NCBI GenBank assembly: GCA_902805615.1
Contig: CADCTQ010000385.1
Coordinates: 1 to 32,790, forward strand
Direction of reading: 5' to 3'
Source: an uncultured Cytophagales bacterium
Lineage (GTDB): Bacteria; Bacteroidota; Bacteroidia; Cytophagales; 172606-1
DNA length: 32,790 nt
The position numbers and the translations under genes were made by a program. Shown in pieces: positions 16,579 to 26,396 of the stretch. Position 1 is the first letter of the stretch, and every line of letters begins with the position of its first letter. Under the pieces are notes generated by a model, which was not told the origin of the DNA, did no database searches, and saw only the letters and a list, made by a program, of their open reading frames with translations.

Positions 16579-16752
16579 ACGGGTCGCAAGGGGAGGGTGG
16601 AGAAAGTTCCGGTCGGCTGTACACCAATGCCGGTGCCGGGTCAAGAAAAGGAAAGCTACCGGAAATCCCCGGATTTCTCCGGGGAGGCAAAGGCATCGGC
16701 GAAGAAACAGCCGCCCGCTGCGCGTTTAATCCTTTCTTGGTATAATTTGCGT

Positions 16753-16775
16753 AGGGAGCGCACGTGCCGCTCCCT
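16753..16775. promoter_or_regulatory. Hairpin agggagcg-cacgtgc-cgctccct downstream of tataatttgc
   Basis: 8-bp inverted repeat in the intergenic region, next to a Bacteroidota -7-like TATAATTTG. Confidence 0.35.
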
Positions 16776-17679
16776 TCACGCGCATGCCTTCCCTTTGCCG
16801 ATTGCTTTCCCGCCTGTTGTGCCTCGTGCTGCTCCTGCCGGCCGGCATTGCCGCTGCGAACACCGGGGCCACGCCCGAATTGGCGGCCTGCCGTATCGCT
16901 TCGCTTTCCGGGGAGCGGCCACCGAACCGTCACCCGCGCCGCCGCCAACACTGCACGACCCCGCTTGGGGAGGGCGCAGCCCCGTTTTTTGCGCCGGGCC
17001 GCCGGATACGGAAGCGCTACGAACGGGCGAAAATGCCCGCCAGCGTTACGGGACGGCATTCCGGGCGTGAGGCGCAAACGCTACGAAAAAAAAGGTGGGT
17101 GGGCTACGTGAACCGGAAAATTACAAGGTCAGATTGGACGTTCCGGGGGGCACTTGGCACCGCCCGCGGCCAGAATTGCACTTTCCCAATCATTTTTTGG
17201 CCCTTTCGGAGCTTAACCGGTTGTCCCGCAACCGCTTTGCGCCGGGACCACCGGGCGTTGCATTGTCCCCGCGGGCGGCTCTCCCGGCATCCGGTCCGTG
17301 CGGGTTACCGGGAAAGTCCCATTCCGGTTCCTGGCGAACCTGGTGGCTGAAACGCTACAGAACGCCATTAAGCTTCTGGTTTACAGGTACTTATGTTGAC
17401 ATCATCAAAAATTTGATTTGTTTTGGAACACCGTTGAAGTCATCAGCGGGTGTACCCGTAACCCTTATGGCAAAGCATTTACGAAAAATGATCCCCGCAA
17501 TTCCCCGTTTTCCCCCGCCGCCACCGGGCCCCGACCACCGCCGGTTGCGCCCGGCCGCCCGGTAACCCCCGGCTGCCTTCCACCCCCCCGCGCAGCGTCC
17601 TTTTTCCGCGTGACCGGTCCTTCCGGGCCGGCTGGCCCCGCATTGCCTTTTGCGAAACCGTCTCCCATATCCTTCCACG

Positions 17680-18480
17680 ATGAAAAAACACTTCTACCCA
17701 CCCGTTTTACGCCCGGTCCGGGCGGCCCTGCTGGTCCTGGTCCTGCTGCTGGTCCTGCGCCCCGCGGCCGTGCTGGCGCAGGCGTACGGTCCCGGCCTGC
17801 CCACCGTTACGCCGCCCGCCGGCACGCACATCCTCAACATTCCCAACGGGGGCCGCATCTCCACGTTCCACCGGGGGCGCGTCTTCCTGCCCCAGAGTGA
17901 CGCCAACGCCGGCTGCACCGTGTGGAACATTTCAAACCCGGCCGCTCCCGTAAAAGTAGGGCAGGGCACCGGCGGCGGCAACGGCCACATCTGGGCCAAA
18001 ATCGGTGACCTCTTCTGGCGGCAGTACAGCGTCAACGAAATACCGGCCGGTGCCAACGCCGACTTCCTCGACTTTTCCCAACTGCCCAACATCGCCGCCT
18101 GGACCACCCCCATGTCGTTTCCCATCTCGGGCGGGCAGATGTATCCCCAGACGTTCCCCCTGAACGTCAACATGGCCGGCCAGAACCGGGATGACCGCAC
18201 CGGGCAATCGTCTCCACGGTCAACCTGGAACAACTGGGAGGCGTGACCGGCACGGCCAACAAGTGGCGCATCGGCAACCTGTTGCTTTTTACGCCCGGTG
18301 ACGGACAAACCGGCATGGCGATCTTTGACGTGGGCGACCCCAGGAACATAAAGCTGCTCGACAACTACACCGGCAACCTCAAGCAGTATTCCACCGCGTT
18401 CCAAATCTGGCGCAACACCGTCGTGCTGATGACCGGCAGCAACGACAACGGCCCCAGCGGCACGGCCAACGCCGTGGCGG
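17680..18480 (+). pseudogene. LVIVD-repeat-like secreted protein, frameshifted and truncated
   Basis: Signal peptide MKKHFYPPVLRPVRAALLVLVLLLVLRPAAVLAQ, then TVWNISNPAAPVKVGQG; reading passes from frame 1 to frame 3 near ggg 18202-18204 (IVSTVNLEQLGGVTGTANKWRIGNLLLFTPGDGQTGMAIFDVGDP); coherent sequence ends ~18475. Confidence 0.7.
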
Positions 18481-18571
18481 AGGCCGGTCCCGGGTGGTCC
18501 CTTCCGCCCGGGGCCGGTTCCTCCCAAAAACACAACGCGAAAACCTCTTTCTCCTTAACAGTTCGAATCCA

Positions 18572-21500
18572 ATGCACAAACCCCTTTTCATCTCCCAAGC
18601 CGGCCCCTTCCGGCTGTCACGCATGCACCCGTACCAACGGGCCATTGCCTGGCTTTTGCTCCTGCTGACCGGCTCGTTCACCTTCGGCCAGAACCGCCGC
18701 TGGCTGGCCGTGCAGGTACACGCCGCCACCGCCATCGTGCGGCAGGCCGCAACGCCGGCGACCGGACCACAAACCACCACGGCCGCCGCCGACGTGTACC
18801 TGTCGGACCTCAACTGGGCCTCCGGAACCATCGGTTTCGGGAGCATTCAGAAGGACAAAAGCGTGGACGGCAACCCGATCAAACTGAACGGCGTCACCTA
18901 CGCCAAGGGCATCGGTACCCACGCGGTCTCCACCCTCATCTACAACCTGGACGGGGGGTACACGAATTTCAGCGCCAAAGTGGGCATGAACGACGAGGTG
19001 GACGGCGCCGGCTGCGGCTCGGTGGCTTTTGACGTGTACCTCGACGGCAGTGAGACGCCGGCTTTCAGCAGCGGCCGGATGACCGACGTTTCGCCAACCC
19101 AACTCGCCGACCTCGACGTGACCGGCGTGAGTGAGCTGAAGCTGGTGGTCACGGATGGCGGCGACGGCAACTGCGGCGACCACGCCGACTGGGCCGATGC
19201 CAGACTGACGCCCGTGCCGCCCGTTGCCGACGACGAGGCCCCCACGGCCCCCGGGGCGCTGACGGCGACCGAAACCACCCCCTACGCCGTTGCCCTCAAC
19301 TGGGCCGCCGCCACCGACAACGTGGGCGTGACCGGCTACCAGGTGCTGGTGAACGGCGCCCCCAGGGCCACCGTATCCCGTACCGTAACCGCCTACAAGG
19401 TGACGGGTCTGACCCCGGCCACCGCGTACACGCTGGCCGTAAAAGCCCGCGACGCCGCCGGCAACTTCTCGGCCGCCGCCGAAGTGCCGGTCACTACGCC
19501 CGACGGGCCGCCCATTTGCGAAGGCACCGGCTCGGTGGATTGGGAAATCTTCGCCACCAACGGCAACACCGCCACCTTCGACTGGACGCAGGCCCCCGCG
19601 CAGACCGGCACCCGCAACCAACTCGCCATCCCCCAGAGTTCACCCGGCAAGGATTACTTCAACCAGCGGCTGCGCGGCTACCTGCAAGTGCCCCAGGCCG
19701 GCGAATACACCTTCTGGGTAGCCAGTGACGACGGCAGCGAAATCCTGCTGAGCCCCGACGACAAGCCGGAAAACGCCGTGCGGATCGCCTACAACAATGG
19801 CTATACCCCCGATTATCCGGGTACGGGCACCGGCAGGTCGGCCCCCGTCGCCCTCCAGCCGTGCGTGCGTTACTACATCGAGGTGCGCAACGAGGAACTG
19901 ACCGGCGGCGATTTCGTGAAAGTGCAGTGGCAACTGCCCGACGGAATTAAGCAGGACCCCATTCCCGGCCGCTGGCTGAGTCCGCTCGACAAAGCCTTCC
20001 CGTCGGGTCTGACGGCCACGCCCACCGCCAGCCAGGTGACGCTCAAGTGGACCGCGCCGAACCTGGGCGCGGATTCCTACAAGGTGTACGACGCCACCTC
20101 CGGCACGGACGTATTGCTGGCCGAGAACGTTACCGCCACCACCTATACGGCGACCGGCTTCGCGGCCGGCGCGTCGGCGGTTTTCAAAGTAAGCGCCGTA
20201 AAAAGCGGGGAAGAATCAGCTAAAGTGTCCATTTCCACCACCCTGCTTTGCGAGAACGTCGCGGGTTTCGTCCGGGCGGACCGCTGGAACAACTACACCG
20301 GCACCGTAACGGCCATTGGCAACATCGGGGCGGCGCCGGATGCCACCCGCCAGTTGACCTCGCTATCCGCCCCGGGCACCAGCCCCGACGTGAACAACTA
20401 CGCCCAGCGGGTGAAGGGCCTCATCGTGCCGCAGGTGAGCGGCGCGTACCGCTTCTGGGTGCAGGCCGACGACGTGATCGAGTTCTACCTGAGCACCGAC
20501 GAAAACCCGGCCAACAAGCAGCGCGTCGCCTTCACCACTTCGTACACGCCCAATTACGATACCCAGCCTACCCAGAGGTCGGCCGTGGTCAACCTGGAGA
20601 AATGCCGGTCGTACTACTTTGAGGTGTACCACCTCGAATACGGCGGCGGCGACGAGTTCAAGGTGCGGTGGCAGTTGCCCAAGGCCGACGGTACCGAAGG
20701 CGGCGCCTTCCAGGACCCCATCCCGGGTTCGGTGCTGCAACCCGAGTACATCAACTTCGCCCCGACCGTGACGGCCGATTTTACCGCGCCTTACCTCTAC
20801 AACAATGCGGGTGAACAGACGGTGAACCTGACCGGCGTCGGCGACGGCAACGAAGACCGCGCCCAGACGCTGACGTTCACGGCCGTCAGTTCGAACCAGG
20901 CGGTAGTACCTCACCCCGTAGTGGCCGTGAACGGCAGCACCGGCACCCTCAGATTCACCCCGACGGGCACCGTGGGCACGGCCAAAGTCACCCTGACGGT
21001 ACGCGACGACGGCGGCACCGAAAAGGGCGGTACGGACACCAAAACGATCCGGTTTACCGTCAACGTAATTGACCCGGTGGTGAACGTAGCCCCGACCCTT
21101 GACCCGGTGGCCGACCTTGCCGTGCCCGGAACGCCGGCGCCGCGCACCGTGACCCTGAGCGGCATCTCCGACGGGGACGACAACAAGAGCCAGGCGCTGA
21201 CCTTCACGGCCACCAGTTCGAACCCGGCCATCGTACCGGTCCCGGTCGTGGAATACACGCCCGGCCAGGCCACGGCCGCCCTCAGGTTTACGCCCACCGG
21301 CACGGTGGGTGAATCCACGATCACCGTCACGGTAAAGGATGACGCCTCCGACAGCCAGGGCGGCACCGATTCCAGAACCATCCGCTTCAAGGTGCAGGTG
21401 AAAGGCACCGGCCTGGTGGAAGACTTCAACGACGGCAACCTGTGGGGCTGGGGCTTCGGCCCGCCCGTGCACACGCTCACCAACCAGAACGGCGTCCTCA

Positions 21501-24500
21501 AGGTAGCCGCCATCAAGGGCACCTTCGACGGGTTCAACTTCGACTTCGCCCCGCTCGACCTGTCGGCCCACCCGTACGTGAGCATGAAGATCAAGACGGA
21601 CGTGGATTTCAAGTTCCGCCTCTTCCTCTGGGATACCAAAGACGGGTACAACTCCGGCAGCGGCTTCGACAACGGTACCAAGGTGATCAAGGCGTCGGCG
21701 GACTTCGTGGAATACACGTTCTACTTCAAGGACTTGCCCAACTTCGGCGTGGACCTGACCAACGTCAAGCGGCTGCTGCTCAACATCAACCCGCAGTACA
21801 ACTTCAACGGCTCGTTTTTGGTCGAAGACCTGCGCATCGGCGACCAGGCAACGGTGATGCCCAGCCTGAGCCTCATTCCCGACCAGCAGGTGTACCAGGA
21901 TGCGGGTCCGCAGACGGTGCAACTCGTCGGCATTGATGACGGCACCACCGGCACCAACCCGATCAGCTTTACGGCCACCAGTTCGAACCCCGCCCTCATC
22001 CCGGACCCGGCCGTGCAGTACACCGCCGGCGAACGGACGGCCCGGCTCCACTACACCCCGGTTGCCGGCCAGACCGGCGAAGCGACCATTACCGTCAAGG
22101 CTTCCGCGGCCGGCACCAACGCCGACAACGTGAAAACCTTCAAGGTGTCAATAGGCGGCAACAAGGCGCCGGAAATTGCTGCCATTGGTAGCCAGAAAGC
22201 CGCCGTGGGCATCGCCAAAGTGGTGACCCTGCGCGGCATCAGTGACGGCAACCCCGAAACCATCCAGGGCCTGGCCGTGACGGCAACCAGTTCAGACCCG
22301 GCCGTGGTGCCCAACCCGGCGGTAGCTTACACCTCGGATGACCTGACCGGCAGCCTGACGCTGACGCCCGCGGCCCCCGGCACGGCCACCATCACCGTAA
22401 CCGTGAAGGACGACGCCGGCGGCACCGATACCCGGACGATCAGCTTCCCCGTGCAGGTGTTCGGTTCGCTCAACAACGCCCCGACCCTGGCCGCCGTGGG
22501 CGCCCAGAGTTTCCTGGTCAACGCCGGGGAGCAGACCCTCACCCTGAACGGCATCGGTGACGGCGACCAGGGCGTGCAGCAGCCGCTCGTCGTCACGGCC
22601 ACCACCACCAATGCCGGGGTCATTACCGCCCCGCAAGTGGTGTACACGCAGGGCGCCCCGACCGCCCAACTCAAATACACGCCGGTGAAAGTGGGTACCC
22701 AGACCATCACCGTGACCCTGACCGACGGGGGCGGCAGCGCCGGCAACGACGGCAACCAGTCGGTGACCCTCCAGGTGCCGGTGAACGTGCGTCCCATCCC
22801 CATCACCGGCTTCGTGGAAAACTTCCTGGCCAGCGATCAGATCAACTGGGCGGCGGGGCCGGGCAACTACTGCTTCGAAGTGGTGCAGACGCCAAACGCC
22901 GACATCCGGATCGTGCACAACAAGCCCAACCTGTTCCCCGAATGGTGGGCCGCCGTGCCGCTCACCTTCCCCGAAGCCGACCTGTCCAACAACCCGTACA
23001 TGAGCTTCGAGATCAAGGTGAGCAACCCGATGAAAATCTGGGTGTTCACGGGCGACGCCAACGGGGTCAACGGCACCAACGTGGGCGCCTGGATTGACAT
23101 TCCCGCCGACGGTACGTTCAAGAACATCTTCTACGATTTCACCGGCGCCAACGGCAACCTCACCCGCATTGACAAGCTGTACTGGAACTTCAACCCCGGC
23201 GCGGGCTACCAGGGCACGGTCAGCATCCGCAACGTGCGGGTGGGCGACCAGGCCGACAACAAGCCCGACTTCACCCCGCAGGTCACCATCGGGGGCATCG
23301 GCAGCCGCGCCGTGTTCAAGGGTTCCGGCGCGACCAACCTGGCCCTGAGCGGCATCTCCGACGGCTTCAAACCCAACACCGGCGGCGACAATACCACGGT
23401 GGTACTGGCGGCGACCAGTTCCAACCCCGGCCTGGTGCCCAACCCCTCAGTGAGCCGCGTATCGGCCGACGGCAAGGCTACCCTCACGTTTGCGCCCACG
23501 CCGGGGCAGACCGGTTCGGCCCGGATCACCGTGACCGGCACCAAAACCGGCTCGGCCCCGGGCAGCCGCACGTTTACCGTGGAGGTGGTTGAACCCGGGA
23601 CGGGCGGCCCGGTCGGCGTGGCCGTGAACCTGGACGACAAGCGGCAGACCATGCAGGGATTCGGCGTGTACGGCGGCGACCTGTCGCAGGTGAGCCGGCT
23701 CACCAGGGACCTGGGCATTGCGGTGCACCGCCACGAGATTTCTTCCGGGTTCGAGCCGGTCAACGACAACAGCGACCCCAATACCATCAACCTGAGCGGG
23801 TACGACCTGAATGAGGTAGCCCGCGACCAGGCCAACGGTCCGGGCCCCGAGGTGATCAAAGCCCTCAAGGCGGCGGGCGTGAAGCGGTTCATCGCCACCG
23901 TGTGGAGCCCGCCGGGCTGGATGAAGCGCAACCTGAGCGACGTAGGTTCCGTGGCCCCGGGCGGCGACCTGGTCAACAACCGCCTCAACTTCGACTACGC
24001 CGAAGAGTTTGCCGAATACCTGGCCGCGTACACGATGGCCTTCAAGCAGGAGACCGGCGCCGACCTGTACGCCATCAGCATCCAGAACGAACTGGAATTC
24101 AACCAGTTCTTCAACTCGGCCATCTACTCGGTGGAGGAATACGTGCGGATCGTGAAGGTGGTGGGCCGCCGTTTCCGCAAGGAAGGCATCGCCACCAAAC
24201 TGTACGGGCCGGAAAACCTGCCCCAGCAGAACAACGTGCTCAACTACTTCAACGCGGTCCTCAATGACCCCGAAGCGGCCGGTTACCACGACGTGTACGC
24301 CATCCATAACTACGATGCCGACGCCATCACCGGCGGCAACACGGGGGCGCGGGACTGGCAATCGTTCTACAACGCGGTAGACGCCTACAACCGGGCCAAC
24401 GGCACCAAGAAGGAACTGTGGATGACGGAAACCTCCGGCTTCCCCGAGAGCTGGACCAAGGCGCCCAACGAAGCCGCCGCCGGCCCGATCCAACTGGCCC

Positions 24501-25990
24501 AGAACCTCTACAACGCCCTCGGGTTCGGCCGCATCAACGCCTGGGTGTGGTGGACGCCCGAGCAGTTGCTGGAAAACAACCGGGCCGACGCGCCGACCAA
24601 CCTGTTCCGCATCTCGCAGCACTATTACAAGTACGTGCGGCACGGGGCCGTGGCCGTGGGCAACACCGTAACCGGCAGCCCCGACGTGCTGGTCAACTCG
24701 TTCCGCAACCCCGACGGCAGCGTGACGGTCATCCTCATCAACAAGCTGGCGACGCCCACGCAGGTAACCCTTTCGGGGGCGGGCCTGCCCGGTAGGTTCC
24801 AGCGGTTCGTGACGGCCGAAAACGTGAACTTCGAGCAACTTTCGGACGCCACGGGCGGAACCCTTACCCTGCCGGCAACCAGCGTGACCACGCTGTACAA
24901 CGACGTGATTGCCCCCACCGCGCCGCTGGCGCTGGACGGGTCGGCCGCGGCCTTCAACGCGTACCTTCACTGGGAACCGGCCGACGACGTGGGCGGCATT
25001 ACGGGGTACCGGATCACCATTGCCGAAAAGCCCGATTACGCGCAGACCGTAACGGGCACTTCGGCCACGGTGGAAGGGTTGAGCGACATCACCGCGTACA
25101 CGTTCCGCGTGCAGGCGGTTGACGTGGCGGGCAACCTCTCCGAACCGGCTTCCCTGGCGCTGAAGACCCTCGACGGCACGGCGCCGACGGCGCCGGTGTT
25201 GTCGTACACGTACATCCTGCCCGAGAAAGGCACGCTGACCTGGACGGCCGCGGGCGACAACGTGGGCGTCACCGGCTACGACATCTACGACGGCAGCACC
25301 CGGATGCTCGGCGTGGGCGGCAACGTGACTTCGTACACGTTCGAGAACCTCAAAGAAGGCACCGTGTACAACTTCACGGTGCGGGCCAGAGACGCGGCCG
25401 GCTTCGAGACGGCCAGCAACGTGGTGCAAAACAGCATCCCGGAGGCCAGAATGGCCCTGTCACCGGTATGTTCGCCCAACCCGGATGCCACGCGCCGCTG
25501 GCAGGTGACCAGCACGTTCAGCAAGGCGACGGGTTTCTCGTGGACCGTAGCGGGCACGAGCCAGAAGGGCACCGGCAGCGTACCGGCCGCCGGCACGGTG
25601 ACCTTCGACACCCGGACGGTGAAAAACAACGCCAATGCGGTGACCATCACCTGGGGCAACGGCAAAACGGCCACGGCCACGGGTACGACGCAAGCCTGCG
25701 GCGGGGCCGCCCGGGCCGGCAGTGCGGAGGAACTGGCCGGCGGTACGCTGCGGGTGGTGCCCAACCCGGCTACGGGCCGGTTCACGATCCACTACGAAGC
25801 GGCGGCAGCCGGCCGGGCGCGGGTGACCATCACCGACGTGCTTTCCCGCCCGGTGCACACCCAGGACTGGAACGTGCAGCCCGGGGCCAACGCGCTGCCG
25901 CTCACCACGGCGGGCCTGAAGGCCGGCCAGTACGTGATCACCGTGACGGAAGGCGGCAAGCGGGCCTTCAAACGGCTCGGCGTGCAGTAA
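18572..25990 (+). CDS. Giant modular secreted glycoside hydrolase: NPCBM, FN3, PA14 x2, Ig-like repeats x6, two galactose-binding-like modules, GH30 catalytic domain, FN3 x2, T9SS type A sorting domain
   Basis: NPCBM (VYLSDLNWASGTIGFGSIQKDKSVDGNPIKLNGVTYAKGIGTHA); PA14 (DYFNQRLRGYLQVPQAGEYTFWVASDDGSEILLS); GH30 (RQTMQGFGVYGG, WSPPGWMK, ISIQNELEF, LWMTETSGF); C-term LRVVPNPATGRFTIHYEA...AGQYVITVTEGGKRAFKRLGVQ. Start ATG 18572 likely, another at 18623. Confidence 0.93.
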   Translation: MHKPLFISQAGPFRLSRMHPYQRAIAWLLLLLTGSFTFGQNRRWLAVQVHAATAIVRQAATPATGPQTTTAAADVYLSDLNWASGTIGFGSIQKDKSVDGNPIKLNGVTYAKGIGTHAVSTLIYNLDGGYTNFSAKVGMNDEVDGAGCGSVAFDVYLDGSETPAFSSGRMTDVSPTQLADLDVTGVSELKLVVTDGGDGNCGDHADWADARLTPVPPVADDEAPTAPGALTATETTPYAVALNWAAATDNVGVTGYQVLVNGAPRATVSRTVTAYKVTGLTPATAYTLAVKARDAAGNFSAAAEVPVTTPDGPPICEGTGSVDWEIFATNGNTATFDWTQAPAQTGTRNQLAIPQSSPGKDYFNQRLRGYLQVPQAGEYTFWVASDDGSEILLSPDDKPENAVRIAYNNGYTPDYPGTGTGRSAPVALQPCVRYYIEVRNEELTGGDFVKVQWQLPDGIKQDPIPGRWLSPLDKAFPSGLTATPTASQVTLKWTAPNLGADSYKVYDATSGTDVLLAENVTATTYTATGFAAGASAVFKVSAVKSGEESAKVSISTTLLCENVAGFVRADRWNNYTGTVTAIGNIGAAPDATRQLTSLSAPGTSPDVNNYAQRVKGLIVPQVSGAYRFWVQADDVIEFYLSTDENPANKQRVAFTTSYTPNYDTQPTQRSAVVNLEKCRSYYFEVYHLEYGGGDEFKVRWQLPKADGTEGGAFQDPIPGSVLQPEYINFAPTVTADFTAPYLYNNAGEQTVNLTGVGDGNEDRAQTLTFTAVSSNQAVVPHPVVAVNGSTGTLRFTPTGTVGTAKVTLTVRDDGGTEKGGTDTKTIRFTVNVIDPVVNVAPTLDPVADLAVPGTPAPRTVTLSGISDGDDNKSQALTFTATSSNPAIVPVPVVEYTPGQATAALRFTPTGTVGESTITVTVKDDASDSQGGTDSRTIRFKVQVKGTGLVEDFNDGNLWGWGFGPPVHTLTNQNGVLKVAAIKGTFDGFNFDFAPLDLSAHPYVSMKIKTDVDFKFRLFLWDTKDGYNSGSGFDNGTKVIKASADFVEYTFYFKDLPNFGVDLTNVKRLLLNINPQYNFNGSFLVEDLRIGDQATVMPSLSLIPDQQVYQDAGPQTVQLVGIDDGTTGTNPISFTATSSNPALIPDPAVQYTAGERTARLHYTPVAGQTGEATITVKASAAGTNADNVKTFKVSIGGNKAPEIAAIGSQKAAVGIAKVVTLRGISDGNPETIQGLAVTATSSDPAVVPNPAVAYTSDDLTGSLTLTPAAPGTATITVTVKDDAGGTDTRTISFPVQVFGSLNNAPTLAAVGAQSFLVNAGEQTLTLNGIGDGDQGVQQPLVVTATTTNAGVITAPQVVYTQGAPTAQLKYTPVKVGTQTITVTLTDGGGSAGNDGNQSVTLQVPVNVRPIPITGFVENFLASDQINWAAGPGNYCFEVVQTPNADIRIVHNKPNLFPEWWAAVPLTFPEADLSNNPYMSFEIKVSNPMKIWVFTGDANGVNGTNVGAWIDIPADGTFKNIFYDFTGANGNLTRIDKLYWNFNPGAGYQGTVSIRNVRVGDQADNKPDFTPQVTIGGIGSRAVFKGSGATNLALSGISDGFKPNTGGDNTTVVLAATSSNPGLVPNPSVSRVSADGKATLTFAPTPGQTGSARITVTGTKTGSAPGSRTFTVEVVEPGTGGPVGVAVNLDDKRQTMQGFGVYGGDLSQVSRLTRDLGIAVHRHEISSGFEPVNDNSDPNTINLSGYDLNEVARDQANGPGPEVIKALKAAGVKRFIATVWSPPGWMKRNLSDVGSVAPGGDLVNNRLNFDYAEEFAEYLAAYTMAFKQETGADLYAISIQNELEFNQFFNSAIYSVEEYVRIVKVVGRRFRKEGIATKLYGPENLPQQNNVLNYFNAVLNDPEAAGYHDVYAIHNYDADAITGGNTGARDWQSFYNAVDAYNRANGTKKELWMTETSGFPESWTKAPNEAAAGPIQLAQNLYNALGFGRINAWVWWTPEQLLENNRADAPTNLFRISQHYYKYVRHGAVAVGNTVTGSPDVLVNSFRNPDGSVTVILINKLATPTQVTLSGAGLPGRFQRFVTAENVNFEQLSDATGGTLTLPATSVTTLYNDVIAPTAPLALDGSAAAFNAYLHWEPADDVGGITGYRITIAEKPDYAQTVTGTSATVEGLSDITAYTFRVQAVDVAGNLSEPASLALKTLDGTAPTAPVLSYTYILPEKGTLTWTAAGDNVGVTGYDIYDGSTRMLGVGGNVTSYTFENLKEGTVYNFTVRARDAAGFETASNVVQNSIPEARMALSPVCSPNPDATRRWQVTSTFSKATGFSWTVAGTSQKGTGSVPAAGTVTFDTRTVKNNANAVTITWGNGKTATATGTTQACGGAARAGSAEELAGGTLRVVPNPATGRFTIHYEAAAAGRARVTITDVLSRPVHTQDWNVQPGANALPLTTAGLKAGQYVITVTEGGKRAFKRLGVQ
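20758..23598 (+). repeat. Six ~100-aa Ig/cadherin-like repeats inside the GH30 protein
   Basis: Recurring (V/I)xLxGIxDGxxxxxQxLxFTATSSNPAxVPxPxVxYTxGxxTAxLxFTPTxxxGxATITVTVKDD. Confidence 0.85.
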
Positions 25991-26123
25991 CACCCCGATG
26001 AACGTGATCAAAGGGAATGAACCGGAAGATGTTTATCTGATATAAGGCAGAATCAAGTAAGACAACGACAAGCAGGGGGACTCTTTTGGGGTCCCTTTGC
26101 TTTTTGGTACCCGCCACTGCGTG

Positions 26124-26376
26124 GGGAGCCTGGCTGGGGAGTCTACTAAAAGCAAGCGGACGCTTGGGCGGGGAAGGCACAGGCGGACGCCTGCGCCAGC
26201 GTACGCGGGGACGGGACGACAAGCACGTATTTTTATGGCTGTTTTGACAGTAGGGTTACCCGGTTCACCGTGGAAGGGTACTTGCAGGTAACCCGGCACC
26301 CTGGCGCAGGCGTCCGCCTGTGCCTTCCCCACCCAAGCGTCCGCTTGCTTTTAGTAGACTCCCCAGCCAGGCTCCC
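26124..26376. repeat. 76-bp inverted repeat (75/76 match), 101-nt spacer
   Basis: Left gggagcctggctggggagtctactaaaagcaagcggacgcttgggcggggaaggcacaggcggacgcctgcgccag; right arm is its reverse complement with one mismatch. Confidence 0.95.
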
Positions 26377-26396
26377 GATCTTCCGTAAAGCGGGGC

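Noticed and set aside
16784-17350. 188-aa ORF with signal-peptide-like N-terminus (MPSLCRLLSRLLCLVLLLPAGIAAANTG)
   Set aside because: Leader is plausible but the rest is Arg/Pro-rich and unstructured, with coding-like signal lost after ~40 codons; possibly a remnant, not supported as a gene.
20363-25429. Large minus-strand ORFs (562 aa at 20363-22051, 660 aa at 23447-25429) inside the GH30 gene
   Set aside because: His/Arg/Val-rich shadow translations of the modular protein, no domain signature.
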